Below are positions 1 to 8,819 of a stretch of DNA of 64,000 nucleotides, piece after piece. The DNA is from Caballeronia novacaledonica. Lineage in GTDB: Bacteria > Pseudomonadota > Gammaproteobacteria > Burkholderiales > Burkholderiaceae. The DNA is taken from positions 37,805-101,804 of the forward strand of contig NZ_OGTP01000024.1 in NCBI RefSeq assembly GCF_900258035.1, in the 5' to 3' direction. Numbering within the stretch: the first letter of the stretch is position 1; each line of letters opens with the position of its first letter. Both the position numbers and the translations under genes were made by a program. The notes beneath the pieces were generated by a model. The model ran no database searches. It saw only the letters and a list, made by a program, of their open reading frames with translations, and was not told the DNA's origin.

Positions 1-74
1 TGCTCTACGGCATTGCTATGGTTTATGTGAAATGTTGTGTTCATAATGAGCGTGCTTTTTTGGAGGAGCACAAA

Positions 75-800
75 TTGAAAATAAAACAAGTCATCACGGG
101 GATCGCGGCATTAGCATGTGTGTCCACCGCGGCACATGCGCAATCTGCTGGGTCCTTCTATGCAACTGCAGGCTGGTTTCACTTTGCCCCGCAAGACAGC
201 AGCGGTCCGCTCAAAGAAACAAGTGTAGGCGGATCTCCGGTCAATATCGACGTTCCCGGCACCGGCGCCGGAATCTCGAGCGCTGATACGGCCGGTTTCA
301 CAGTAGGCTACTTCGCCACCGACCACATTGCAGCCGAACTCGAAATGGGCATCCCGCCGACTTTCGATCTCGAAGGCACAGGCACCTTCTCGCAGTACGG
401 CAAGCTCGGCAGCGCGAAGCAATGGAGCCCGACGCTGCTGTTCAAATACTTCTTCAATGCCCCTACGGCGAAGCTCCGTCCGTTCGTCGGTATTGGTGTG
501 ACGCGCACCTGGTTCACTGATGCCAAGATTACGAATCAGCAATTCGAAGGCTCGGTCCTGCATGGTCCGACCACCGTCGACACGGATAGTTCGTGGGCGC
601 CCGTGTTTAACGTCGGCGCGACTTACAATTTCACAGAACACTGGTTTGCGGGCTTTTCCGTGTCGTTCATTCCTTTGAAGGCTACTGCAAAGCTGAACAC
701 GCAGGCTCAAACGCCTGTCGGCACGCTCAATGTCCAGTCGCAAGCGAAAATCACGCTCAACCCGATCGTCACATATTTGCGCGTTGGCTATCGCTTCTAA
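75..800 (+). CDS. ompW: OmpW family outer membrane protein
   Basis: Small outer-membrane beta-barrel of the OmpW family, which forms narrow hydrophobic channels; the natural substrate is unclear. The protein of about 241 aa begins with a signal peptide (KIKQVITGIAALACVSTAAHA, cleavage after AHA). It then shows the alternating barrel pattern and ends in an aromatic C-terminus (YLRVGYRF), the usual outer-membrane insertion signal. I chose a TTG start at 75 because GGAGGA lies at 62-67, 7 bases upstream, and the signal peptide begins there; the open frame runs upstream to 18 without an SD. A hairpin terminator follows at once, so it is probably monocistronic. The family assignment is firm; the substrate is unknown. 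Confidence 0.9.
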   Translation: MKIKQVITGIAALACVSTAAHAQSAGSFYATAGWFHFAPQDSSGPLKETSVGGSPVNIDVPGTGAGISSADTAGFTVGYFATDHIAAELEMGIPPTFDLEGTGTFSQYGKLGSAKQWSPTLLFKYFFNAPTAKLRPFVGIGVTRTWFTDAKITNQQFEGSVLHGPTTVDTDSSWAPVFNVGATYNFTEHWFAGFSVSFIPLKATAKLNTQAQTPVGTLNVQSQAKITLNPIVTYLRVGYRF

Positions 801-856
801 GGTCAAACTGCCTATCGGCATGTAACGACGATTAAAGCGCAATCGCGAAAAGAAAG

Positions 857-897
857 AAAACGCCGGCATGATTAACGCTTGCCGGCGTTTTATTTTT
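857..897 (+). terminator. Rho-independent terminator after ompW
   Basis: Inverted repeat AAAACGCCGGC (857-867) / GCCGGCGTTTT (881-891), followed by a T-rich tail. It lies about 57 bases after the ompW stop. The rest of the 801-1095 gap shows no convincing gene. Confidence 0.85.
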
Positions 898-1095
898 GTT
901 CGCGCTTGTAAATGTGACCTCCGATGGAAAGAATCGCTTGCAGTTCTTACGGGTCGGCTGGCGCGTAAGAGTCGTTACGGTCGCGCTTACCGAGGCGTTG
1001 CGCAACGGCGAGGCACCGGCATCGAATTTGCTGCATGATGGGTTTCCCCGCCAACCTCGGGCGGGCTATCCACGACTCATCCATCGGAGCGATCT

Positions 1096-1473
1096 ATGAA
1101 CGCACTGCCAAATACGCGAGACGCCATCGGAGATTCCTGGAGCACGACGAGTCGCCGCGCACGCCGCATGGCGCGGCATGGCCGTGAAGCGGCCGAGGAC
1201 ATCGGCGCCGAACTCCGCACGCTGCTCAGCGAACTCGAAAGCACGCTGTCCGAAGGCACATCGGCCGACGCGGCTGCGCTGCGCGCGCAGATCAGCGACC
1301 GTCTCGACAGCGCCCGCGCACGTCTGAACGACACCCACGCGGCGCTACGCGAGCGCGCCGGCGTCGCGTTCGAAGACGCGGACGCGTATCTCCACGAAAA
1401 GCCCTGGCAGACGATCGCGCTCGTCGGCGGGTTAGCGCTGGTCGCGGGCGTCTTGCTCGCGCGCGTGCGCTGA
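1096..1473 (+). CDS. DUF883 (ElaB/YqjD/YgaM-like) membrane-anchored protein
   Basis: 125 aa. The first ~95 residues are charged, helical and Ala/Arg/Glu-rich. They are followed by the family signature (DAYLHEKPWQ) and a single C-terminal transmembrane helix (TIALVGGLALVAGVLLARVR). E. coli relatives (ElaB, YqjD) are tail-anchored inner-membrane proteins that bind ribosomes in stationary phase; the same role here is inference. The ATG is preceded by GGAG at about 1086. The gene ends only 4 bp from the convergent ugpQ stop, with no clear terminator between them, so the two transcripts probably overlap. Confidence 0.85.
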   Translation: MNALPNTRDAIGDSWSTTSRRARRMARHGREAAEDIGAELRTLLSELESTLSEGTSADAAALRAQISDRLDSARARLNDTHAALRERAGVAFEDADAYLHEKPWQTIALVGGLALVAGVLLARVR

Positions 1474-1477
1474 CGCC

Positions 1478-2233
1478 TCACTCGGACGACGCTTCCAGAA
1501 AATCCGCGCCAATGATGTCGATGCGATCCGTGCAGATCGCATCGACGCCCCATTGCGCGAGCAGACGCGCGCGCGCCGGATCGTTCACCGTGTAGGCGAG
1601 AAGCCGCAGTCCGGCATCCTTGATCTGCTTGACGAGCGTTTCGTCCAGCGTGCGATGGTTCGCGTGCAGCGACACGCACGACAGCGCCGCGGTCTGCGCG
1701 CGCCAGTTTTCCGGCACGCGCTCGTACAGCATGCCGCGCGGAAGGTTCGACGCGACATCGCGTGCGGCTTCGAGCGCCGCGTACGAGAACGACGACAACA
1801 GCGGCGCGATCTCCGCGTCCGTCCACAAATGCGCCGCCTCGCGCGCGACGAGCACACCTGTCTCCACGTCGCGCCCCTGACTCGGCTTGATCTCGATGTT
1901 CGCCGCGAGCCCATGCTTCGTGCATCGCTCGTGGACTTGCGCGAGCGTCGGCATGCGCGCGTCGGCGAATTCCGCGCTGAACCACGTGCCCGCGTCGAGC
2001 GCGCGCAGTTGCGCGTAAGTCATCGCTTTCGCGGCGCCGCGTCCGTTCGACGTGCGGTCCACCGCGTCGTCATGAAGCAGGAAGACGATATCGTCGGCGG
2101 AGAGTTTCGCGTCGAATTCGATCATCTTGTGGCCGAGGCGCGCGCCTACGTCGATCGCTTCGAGCGTATTCTCCGGCGCGAGCTTGCCGCCGCCGCGATG
2201 CGCGACGATCGCGGGATAAGGCCAGGTTCTCAT
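1478..2233 (-). CDS. ugpQ: Glycerophosphodiester phosphodiesterase, cytoplasmic
   Basis: Hydrolyses glycerophosphodiesters imported by the Ugp transporter to glycerol-3-phosphate plus an alcohol. The 251 aa protein opens with WPYPAIVAHRGGGKLAPENT, almost the same as E. coli UgpQ. It carries the GDPD catalytic residues (HRG, then ENT; IEFDAKLS; HDD; NIEIKP) and ends CTDRIDIIGADF. The ATG at 2233 has GGAG about 9 bases upstream; an in-frame TTG at 2251 overlaps the ugpC stop but has no SD. It is the last gene of ugpBAECQ, 14 bp after ugpC, so it is probably cotranscribed with the importer. Confidence 0.95.
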   Translation of the reverse strand: MRTWPYPAIVAHRGGGKLAPENTLEAIDVGARLGHKMIEFDAKLSADDIVFLLHDDAVDRTSNGRGAAKAMTYAQLRALDAGTWFSAEFADARMPTLAQVHERCTKHGLAANIEIKPSQGRDVETGVLVAREAAHLWTDAEIAPLLSSFSYAALEAARDVASNLPRGMLYERVPENWRAQTAALSCVSLHANHRTLDETLVKQIKDAGLRLLAYTVNDPARARLLAQWGVDAICTDRIDIIGADFLEASSE

Positions 2234-2247
2234 CGCGTGTGCTCCGC

Positions 2248-3324
2248 TCAATTGGCGCGCAGTCCCGTTGCCGGGTCGAAGAAATGCAGATGCCGCGCGG
2301 GCAACGACACCCTGAGCCGCTCGCCACGTTGCGGACGATGCTCATGCGGCAAGCGCGCCGCCACGTCGTGCTTGCCCCACTTGCCGTGCGCGAGATTGTC
2401 CGCGCCGAGCAGTTCCGCCGAATCGACATCGAGCGTCGCGCTCGCGGCGCTCTCGATGCCCGGCGTCATATGCTCCGGACGAATGCCGATGATCCATTCG
2501 CGCCCGCGCATCGCGCCATTCACGCCGGATACCGGCAACGCAGGTCCCTCGCCTGCGACGATAAAAGCCGCGCCATCGTCCGACAAACGGCCTTCGAGCA
2601 GATTCATCGCCGGCGAGCCGATGAAGCTCGCGACGAACACCGTGGCCGGACGCTCGTACACTTCGGTCGGCGCGCCGATCTGTTCGGCGTGCCCCTTGTT
2701 CATCACGATGACGCGTTGCGCGAGCGTCATTGCTTCGATCTGATCGTGCGTGACATACAGGCTCGTGGTCGCGAGCCGCGCGTGCAGGCGCTGAATTTCG
2801 AGGCGCATCTGCACGCGCAGTTTGGCGTCGAGATTCGACAGCGGTTCGTCGAAGAGAAACACCGCCGGTTCGCGCACGATCGCGCGGCCCATTGCGACGC
2901 GCTGCCGCTGCCCGCCCGACAGTTCGCGCGGCTTGCGCGCGAGCAGATGTTCGAGTTCGAGTATGCGCGCCGCATTGGCGACACGCGCGTCGACGGTCTT
3001 TCGGTCTGCGCCGCCGATCTTCAGCGCGTACGCCATATTCTGCGCCACGCTCATGTGCGGATAAAGTGCGTAGTTCTGAAAGACCATCGCGATATCGCGG
3101 TCCTTCGGCTCCAGCTTGTTCACGACCTTTCCGCCAATCTCGATCGCACCGTCCGACACGCTTTCGAGTCCCGCGACCATGCGCAGCAGCGTCGACTTCC
3201 CGCAACCCGATGGACCGACCATCACGACGAACTCGCCGTCCGCGACATCGACATCGATGCCGTGCAAGACGAACGTCTTGCCGTCGTAGCTCTTCTTGAC
3301 GCCCTTGAGATTCAATGCAGCCAT
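2248..3324 (-). CDS. ugpC: sn-glycerol-3-phosphate ABC transporter, ATP-binding protein
   Basis: ATPase subunit that powers uptake of glycerol-3-phosphate and glycerophosphodiesters. The 358 aa protein has Walker A GPSGCGKST (37-45), a Q-loop VFQNYALYPHM, signature LSGGQ (135-139), Walker B VFLFDEP and the H-loop YVTHDQIEAMTLA. A C-terminal TOBE/MalK-type regulatory domain follows (from about 235). The gene starts 4 bp after the ugpE stop. The closest alternative is another MalK-type sugar ATPase, but the ugpB/A/E/Q neighbours settle the assignment. Confidence 0.96.
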   Translation of the reverse strand: MAALNLKGVKKSYDGKTFVLHGIDVDVADGEFVVMVGPSGCGKSTLLRMVAGLESVSDGAIEIGGKVVNKLEPKDRDIAMVFQNYALYPHMSVAQNMAYALKIGGADRKTVDARVANAARILELEHLLARKPRELSGGQRQRVAMGRAIVREPAVFLFDEPLSNLDAKLRVQMRLEIQRLHARLATTSLYVTHDQIEAMTLAQRVIVMNKGHAEQIGAPTEVYERPATVFVASFIGSPAMNLLEGRLSDDGAAFIVAGEGPALPVSGVNGAMRGREWIIGIRPEHMTPGIESAASATLDVDSAELLGADNLAHGKWGKHDVAARLPHEHRPQRGERLRVSLPARHLHFFDPATGLRAN

Positions 3325-3328
3325 TGTC

Positions 3329-4174
3329 TTATTTCTCTGAGTCCACGAGCCCGCGCACGAACCAGCGCTGCATCGTCAGGACGACGGCGAGCGGCGGCAG
3401 CATCGCGAGCAGCGTCGCCGCCATCACCAGGTGCCATTCGGTCGCGGTATCGCCCGACGCGATCATGCTCTTGATGCCGACCACCGCCGTCTGCAGCGAC
3501 ACTTCGTTGGTGATGAGAATCGGCCAGAGATACTGATTCCAGCCGTAAATGAACGTGATGACGAAGAGCGCCGCGATGTTCGTCTTCGAAAGCGGCAGCA
3601 CCACGTCCCAGAAGAAGCGCAGCGGCCCCGCGCCGTCGATGCGCGCCGCTTCCATCAGCTCGTCGGGCAGCGTCATGAAGAACTGGCGGAACAGAAATGT
3701 CGCGGTCGCGGAGGCGATCAGCGGGAGCGTCAGTCCGGCATACGTGTTCGACAGATGCATCGACGAGACGACTTGCACCGTCGGAAAGATGCGCACTTCG
3801 ACCGGCAGCATCAGCGTGATGAAGATGAGCCAGAACGCGAGATTTTTCAGCGGAAAGCGAAAGAACACGATGGCGTACGCGGAGACGATCGACACGGCGA
3901 TCTTGCCGACCGAAATCACGAGCGCCATCACGAGGCTGTTCAGCAACATGAGACCGAACGGCGCGGCCGCGTTGCCGCTGCCGTGCGTCCAGATGTGCGC
4001 GACGTTCTCGAAAAAATGCGTGCTCGGAATCAGCGAAAGCGGCACGCTGAAGACTTCCTTCGCGTTCATCGTGGCCGCGCAGAACGCGACGTACACCGGA
4101 AACACGATCAGCGCGACGCCGAGCAGAAGCACCGCGTGACAGAAGATATCGAAGCCGCGACGGTTTTCGATCAT
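3329..4174 (-). CDS. ugpE: sn-glycerol-3-phosphate ABC transporter permease UgpE
   Basis: Inner-membrane permease, partner of UgpA. 281 aa with six predicted helices, the first being FCHAVLLLGVALIVFPVYVAF. The EAA loop that docks on UgpC is present (ELMEAARIDGAGPLRFFWDVVLPLSK). The start is the ATG at 4174 (MIENRRGFD), which overlaps the ugpA stop in an ATGA junction and implies translational coupling. The open frame continues upstream to 4825, but that part only mirrors ugpA in another frame. Confidence 0.95.
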   Translation of the reverse strand: MIENRRGFDIFCHAVLLLGVALIVFPVYVAFCAATMNAKEVFSVPLSLIPSTHFFENVAHIWTHGSGNAAAPFGLMLLNSLVMALVISVGKIAVSIVSAYAIVFFRFPLKNLAFWLIFITLMLPVEVRIFPTVQVVSSMHLSNTYAGLTLPLIASATATFLFRQFFMTLPDELMEAARIDGAGPLRFFWDVVLPLSKTNIAALFVITFIYGWNQYLWPILITNEVSLQTAVVGIKSMIASGDTATEWHLVMAATLLAMLPPLAVVLTMQRWFVRGLVDSEK

Positions 4175-5055
4175 GAATATTGCACCCTGCGCTCGACGAA
4201 GCGGAACTGGATCACGGTCAACGCGACGACGATCACCATCAGCACGACCGATTGCGCGCCCGAGCTGCCGATATCGAGTCCCTGAAAGCCCTCCGCGAAA
4301 ATCTTGTAGATGAGCGTCTTCGTCGATTGCGCGGGGCCGCCGCCGGTCGCGGCATCGATGACGGGAAAGGTGTCGAAGAACGCGTAGACGAGGTTCACGA
4401 CGAGCAGGAAGAAAGACGTCGGCGACAAGAGCGGCAGCGCGATGCCGAAGAAGCGCCGCACGGGTCCGGCGCCGTCGATGGCGGCGGCTTCGATCAGCGA
4501 TTGCGGAATCGCCTGAAGGCCCGCGTAGAAAAACAGGAAGTTGTAGCTGACCTGTTTCCAAACCGACGCGAGCACGACGAGGAACATCGCCTGCGTGCCG
4601 TTGAGCGCGTGATTCCAGATGACGCCCTGCCTGGCCAACGCATACGTCACGAGCCCGATGCTCGGATTGAACAGGAACGACCACAGCACGGCGGCGATCG
4701 CGGGCGCGACCGCGTACGGCCAGATGAGCAGCGTCTGATACGCCTTCGCGCCGCGCGTCACGCGATCGGCGCAAGCGGCGAGCAGAAGCGAGATCACGAG
4801 TCCCGACACGGTGACGAGGGAGCAAAAGATCATCGTCGTGCTGAACGACGAGAGATAGAGCGGATCGGCGAACAACTGCCTGAAGTTCGCCAGCCCGACG
4901 AACTCGCTCGACGTGCCGAACGCGTCCTGGCTTTGCGTCGCCTGCCAGAGCGCCTCGCCGGCCGGCCAGAGAAAGAACAGCGCGGTGATCGCGAGTTGCG
5001 GCGCGACGAGCAGATACGGCAGGACGCCCGTATCGAAACGAGACCGTTTTTCCAT
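4171..5055 (-). CDS. ugpA: sn-glycerol-3-phosphate ABC transporter permease UgpA
   Basis: Inner-membrane permease of the Ugp importer, 294 aa. The N-terminus MEKRSRFDTGVLPYLLVAPQ is typical of UgpA/MalF-class permeases. It has six membrane segments and the EAA motif SLIEAAAIDGAGPVRRFFGIALPLLSP for contact with the ATPase. It lies 49 bp after ugpB, with a GC-rich hairpin in the gap, and overlaps ugpE by 4 bp. Confidence 0.95.
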   Translation of the reverse strand: MEKRSRFDTGVLPYLLVAPQLAITALFFLWPAGEALWQATQSQDAFGTSSEFVGLANFRQLFADPLYLSSFSTTMIFCSLVTVSGLVISLLLAACADRVTRGAKAYQTLLIWPYAVAPAIAAVLWSFLFNPSIGLVTYALARQGVIWNHALNGTQAMFLVVLASVWKQVSYNFLFFYAGLQAIPQSLIEAAAIDGAGPVRRFFGIALPLLSPTSFFLLVVNLVYAFFDTFPVIDAATGGGPAQSTKTLIYKIFAEGFQGLDIGSSGAQSVVLMVIVVALTVIQFRFVERRVQYS

Positions 5056-5073
5056 GCGTGGCGCATCCAGAGG

Positions 5074-5097
5074 CGCCCGCGCTTTCGGGCGCGGGCG
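5074..5097 (-). promoter_or_regulatory. GC-rich hairpin between ugpB and ugpA
   Basis: Perfect 9-bp arms CGCCCGCGC (5074-5082) / GCGCGGGCG (5089-5097) around a 6-nt loop, with no T-run after it on the minus strand. It therefore looks like an mRNA-stabilising or processing stem after the binding-protein gene rather than a terminator. Comparable stems separate binding-protein and permease genes in other ABC operons, where they raise binding-protein output. Confidence 0.6.
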
Positions 5098-5104
5098 TGA
5101 GGCC

Positions 5105-6430
5105 TTAATTGCCGGTCTTCTCGAAGCGGCGCAGCAGTTCGTCGCCGCGTTGCACCGACGCGTCGAGCGCCTGCTGCGGCGTCTTCTTGTCGGCCCAGAC
5201 CTGCTCCAGCTCTTCGTCGACGACCGTGCGGATCTGCGGCATGTTGCCGAGACGCAGGCCCCTCGTGTACGGCAGCGGCGGCTTGTTCAACATCTGTTTG
5301 ATGGCGATGTCCGCGCCGGGATTCTTCTCGTAGAAGCCCTGTTTCTGCGTGAGTTCATACGCGGCCTGCGTGACCGGCAGATAGCCCGTGTCCTGATGCC
5401 ACTTCGCCGCGACTTCCGGCGTCGAGAGATAGGCGAGGAATTTCGCGACGCCCTTATAGACGGCCGGATCCTTGCCCGACAACACCCACAGACTCGCGCC
5501 GCCGATGATCGCGTTCTGGGGCGCGCCCTTCACGTTCGCGTCGTAGGGCATCATGCCGACGCCGTAATCGAATTTCGCGAATTTCGCGATGGTGGCGCGC
5601 GAGCCCGACGAGTTCGTGATGATGCCGCAGTCGCCGCTATAGAACTTCGACACCGGCTCGTCCTTGCGCCCGACATACGTGAACGTGCCTTCCTTCGCCA
5701 TGTTCTGCAGGAACTGGATGTGCGCGACCTGCAACGGCTTGTTGAATTCGAGCTTGGCGTCGAGACCGTCGAAGCCGTTGTTCTTCGTCGCGAACGGCGC
5801 GGCATGCCACGCGCTGTAGTTCTCGAGATGGATCCAGCTTTGCCAGCCCGACGAGTAACCGCACGAATAACCGGCGGCCTTCAGCTTCTTCGCGTCGGCT
5901 TCGACATCGGCCCAGGTTTTCGGCGGCTGGTTCGGATCGAGACCGGCTTTCTTGAACGCGTCCTTGTTGTAGTAGAGAACGGGCGTCGAACTGTTGAACG
6001 GCATGGAGATCAGATGGCCGGTCTTCGCGTCGCTGTAATAACCGGCGATGGTCGGCACGAACGCCTTTTCGTCGAGCGGCACGCCGGCCTGCCTGAAGAC
6101 GTCGGAGACCGGAATGACGGCCTTCTTCGCCTGCATCATCGTCGCGGTGCCGACTTCGTAGACCTGGAGGATGGCGGGCGCGTTGCCGCTGCGATACGCC
6201 GCGATGCCCGCCGCGAGCGCCTGGTCATACGTGCCCTTGAACACGGGAACGATCTTGTAATCGCTCTGCGACTTGTTGAAGTCGTTGGCGATGTCGTTCA
6301 CACGCTCGCCCAGCGCGGCTTCCATCGCGTGCCAGAACTGGATTTCCGTCGCGGCGTGCGCGGCGGTGCTGACGCCGAAGGCCAGAACGGCCGCGACCGA
6401 AATCGTGCGGAACAAGGGCTTGCAGCTCAT
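5105..6430 (-). CDS. ugpB: sn-glycerol-3-phosphate-binding periplasmic protein
   Basis: Periplasmic receptor for glycerol-3-phosphate and glycerophosphocholine-type ligands. 441 aa: a signal peptide (about residues 1-26, ending STAAHA), then TEIQFWHAMEAALGERVNDI, the hallmark UgpB start, and a cluster-B extracellular solute-binding fold. The ATG at 6430 has AAAGGAGA about 9 bases upstream, which decides it over upstream in-frame starts that lie inside dgt. Only 43 bp separate it from the dgt stop and I see no convincing PHO box there. Expression may depend on readthrough or on a promoter inside dgt. Confidence 0.95.
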   Translation of the reverse strand: MSCKPLFRTISVAAVLAFGVSTAAHAATEIQFWHAMEAALGERVNDIANDFNKSQSDYKIVPVFKGTYDQALAAGIAAYRSGNAPAILQVYEVGTATMMQAKKAVIPVSDVFRQAGVPLDEKAFVPTIAGYYSDAKTGHLISMPFNSSTPVLYYNKDAFKKAGLDPNQPPKTWADVEADAKKLKAAGYSCGYSSGWQSWIHLENYSAWHAAPFATKNNGFDGLDAKLEFNKPLQVAHIQFLQNMAKEGTFTYVGRKDEPVSKFYSGDCGIITNSSGSRATIAKFAKFDYGVGMMPYDANVKGAPQNAIIGGASLWVLSGKDPAVYKGVAKFLAYLSTPEVAAKWHQDTGYLPVTQAAYELTQKQGFYEKNPGADIAIKQMLNKPPLPYTRGLRLGNMPQIRTVVDEELEQVWADKKTPQQALDASVQRGDELLRRFEKTGN

Positions 6431-6473
6431 CGATGAGTCTCCTTTGAAGGATTCGCGCTTGAAACGCGCGATA

Positions 6474-7679
6474 TTAGTTGTTGTCGATGACAAACAAGCG
6501 TTGATACTCTTTCAGCGCATAGCGGTCGGTCATGCCCGCGATGTAATGCGCGATGAGCCGCGCCTGCGAGCTGTCGTGGCTGGCAGAAGGCGCGTCGTTC
6601 GCGGATTCTTCCGTCACCGGTCCGCGCGACTGATAGGCGGGCGGCAAGAGACGCGGATCGTCGGTGAAGGCTTCGAAGAGGCCCGTCACCACGCGCTTCG
6701 CCTTGTTGGCCATGCGCATCACGCGATAGTGCCGGTACAGGTTCTTGAACAGAAAGCGCTTGAGTTGCGCCGCCTGCGCCGCGACTTCATCGCTGTGCGC
6801 GACGAGCGTCGGCGCATTGCGCACGGCGTCGAGCGAATCCGGCGCGACGCGTTCGAGATTGCGGCTCGTCGCCTCGATCAGATCGACGATCAACGTGTTG
6901 ATGATCCGGCGGATCGTCTCGTGGATGAGCCTGCGCCCTTCGATGTCCGGATAGTCGGCGCGCGCCGCTTCGAAGTGCGTGAGCCATAGACTCACTTCGG
7001 AAAGCTGATCGAGCGTGATGAGGCCGGAGCGCAGGCCGTCGTCCACGTCGTGATTGTTGTACGCGATTTCATCGGCGACATTCGCGATCTGCGCTTCGAG
7101 CGACGGCTGCTTTCCCGTAAGAAACCGCTCGCCGAGTTCGCCGAGCTTGCGCGCATTCTCGCGCGAGCAATGTTTGAGGATGCCTTCGCGCGTCTCGAAG
7201 CAGAGGTTCAGGCCGTTGAAGGCGCCGTAATGCTCTTCGAGCTGATCGACCACCGCGAGGCTTTGCAGATTGTGCTCGAAGCCGCCGTGATCCCGCATGC
7301 ATTCGTGCAGCGCGTCCTGTCCGGCGTGCCCGAACGGCGTGTGGCCGAGATCGTGCGCGAGCGAGATGGCTTCGACGAGATCCTCGTTCAGCCTCAGATT
7401 GCGTGCGACCGAACGCGCGATCTGCGCGACTTCGAGACTGTGCGTGAGACGCGTGCGGAAGAGATCGCCTTCGTGATTGACGAAGACCTGCGTCTTGTAT
7501 TCGAGCCTGCGAAACGCGGTCGAATGCACGATGCGATCGCGGTCGCGCTGAAACTCCGTGCGCGCCGCCGGCGGCGTTTCGGCGAAGCGCCGTCCGCGCG
7601 ATTGCGACGCGTGCGCGGCATACGGCGCGAGATGCGCCTCGAACGCGAGCGTCGGAAGTTGCTGTTCTGTTTCGCTCAC
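6474..7679 (-). CDS. dgt: Deoxyguanosinetriphosphate triphosphohydrolase-like protein
   Basis: HD-superfamily dNTP triphosphohydrolase (dGTP to deoxyguanosine plus tripolyphosphate), which trims dNTP pools. 401 aa with the HD metal site: histidine in THSLEVAQIAR, then AHDLGHTPFGHAGQ with the His-Asp pair, and a later aspartate in NVADEIAYNNHDVDDG. The N-terminus has the conserved RDRIVHSTAFRRLEYKTQV. Length and motifs fit the ~380-400 aa 'Dgt-like' subgroup rather than the 505 aa E. coli enzyme, so exact nucleotide preference is uncertain. It lies 42 bp after aroB. Confidence 0.93.
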   Translation of the reverse strand: MSETEQQLPTLAFEAHLAPYAAHASQSRGRRFAETPPAARTEFQRDRDRIVHSTAFRRLEYKTQVFVNHEGDLFRTRLTHSLEVAQIARSVARNLRLNEDLVEAISLAHDLGHTPFGHAGQDALHECMRDHGGFEHNLQSLAVVDQLEEHYGAFNGLNLCFETREGILKHCSRENARKLGELGERFLTGKQPSLEAQIANVADEIAYNNHDVDDGLRSGLITLDQLSEVSLWLTHFEAARADYPDIEGRRLIHETIRRIINTLIVDLIEATSRNLERVAPDSLDAVRNAPTLVAHSDEVAAQAAQLKRFLFKNLYRHYRVMRMANKAKRVVTGLFEAFTDDPRLLPPAYQSRGPVTEESANDAPSASHDSSQARLIAHYIAGMTDRYALKEYQRLFVIDNN

Positions 7680-7721
7680 CGGCTGCTCCGAATCGTCGTG
7701 GTTCTGGCCGCCGCTCGCGGA

Positions 7722-8819
7722 TCAGACGCTGGCTGCGAGCGTCGCGCGCACGGCGTGATCGGGCGCGCTCGTGATCTCGGTCGCGCCGAAGCGGGTCAAC
7801 AGAATGAATTTGATCTCGCCGGCTTCGGCCTTTTTGTCGATCTTCATCAGATCGACGTAGCGGTCGTCACCGAGTCGAGGTGCCGAGACCGGCAGCTTCG
7901 CCGCTTCGATCACGCGCACGAGGCGCTGACGCGCGGCTTCGTCGAGCTTGCCCAGGCGCACGGACAAATCCGCCGCCATGACCATGCCGCAGCCGACCGC
8001 TTCGCCGTGCAGCCATTCGCCGTAGCCGAGCCCGGCTTCGATCGCATGGCCGAACGTATGGCCGAAATTGAGAATGGCGCGCTGGCCGCCTTCGCGCTCA
8101 TCCGAAGCGACTACCGACGCCTTGATCTCGCACGAACGCTTGACGGCGTGCGCGAGCGCGTTGTCGTCGCGGCGATTCAGCGCGTCGATGTTGGCTTCGA
8201 TCCAGTCGAAAAATTCGGCATCCGCGATGGCCGCCGTCTTGATGACTTCCGCGATGCCCGCCGCCAGTTCGCGCTCCGGCAACGTGTGCAGCGCGCCGAT
8301 ATCCGCGATGACCGCCTGCGGCTGATAGAACGCGCCGATCATGTTCTTGCCGAGCGGATGATTGATGCCCGTCTTGCCGCCGACCGACGAATCGACTTGT
8401 GAAAGCAGCGTGGTCGGCACTTGAATGAACGGCACGCCGCGCATGTAGCACGCCGCCGCGAAACCCGTCATGTCGCCGACGACACCGCCGCCGAGCGCGA
8501 TCAGCGTGGTCTTGCGATCGGCGCGTTCGGTGAGCAATGCATCGAAGATCGTGTTGAGCGTTTCCCAGTTCTTGTGCGCTTCGCCATCGGGCAGGACCAC
8601 CGTGGTCACTTTCTTGCCGAGCGGTTCGAGCGCGGCGCGCAGCCGGTCGCCGTAGAGCGGATCGATGGTGGAATTCGTGACGATCGCCACGGACGCGCCC
8701 TTGATATGCGGCGCGAAGAGCTCAGTGCGGCCGATCAGGCCCGCACCGATATGAATGGGATAGGCGCGCTCGCCGAGCTCGACATTGACGGTGATCGTTG
8801 GGGTAATCATGGCGGACAT
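7722..8819 (-). CDS. aroB: 3-dehydroquinate synthase
   Basis: Second step of the shikimate pathway: converts DAHP to 3-dehydroquinate using NAD+ and a divalent metal. 365 aa. Visible are the NAD-binding GGGVVGDMTGFAAACYMRG, the substrate/metal region KTGINHPLGKNMIGAFYQP, and the metal histidines in NFGHTFGHAIEA and LHGEAVGCGM. The ATG overlaps the aroK stop by one base (TAATG), so translation is coupled with shikimate kinase. Confidence 0.97.
   Translation of the reverse strand: MSAMITPTITVNVELGERAYPIHIGAGLIGRTELFAPHIKGASVAIVTNSTIDPLYGDRLRAALEPLGKKVTTVVLPDGEAHKNWETLNTIFDALLTERADRKTTLIALGGGVVGDMTGFAAACYMRGVPFIQVPTTLLSQVDSSVGGKTGINHPLGKNMIGAFYQPQAVIADIGALHTLPERELAAGIAEVIKTAAIADAEFFDWIEANIDALNRRDDNALAHAVKRSCEIKASVVASDEREGGQRAILNFGHTFGHAIEAGLGYGEWLHGEAVGCGMVMAADLSVRLGKLDEAARQRLVRVIEAAKLPVSAPRLGDDRYVDLMKIDKKAEAGEIKFILLTRFGATEITSAPDHAVRATLAASV

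Noticed and set aside
896..1099. 67-aa open frame between ompW and the DUF883 gene
   Set aside because: Starts inside the terminator, no SD, no similarity recognised.
6470..6500. Possible PHO box half-site near the ugpB start (TTGTCATC)
   Set aside because: Only one half-site, and it is the coding sequence of the last dgt codons; no second 11-bp repeat.
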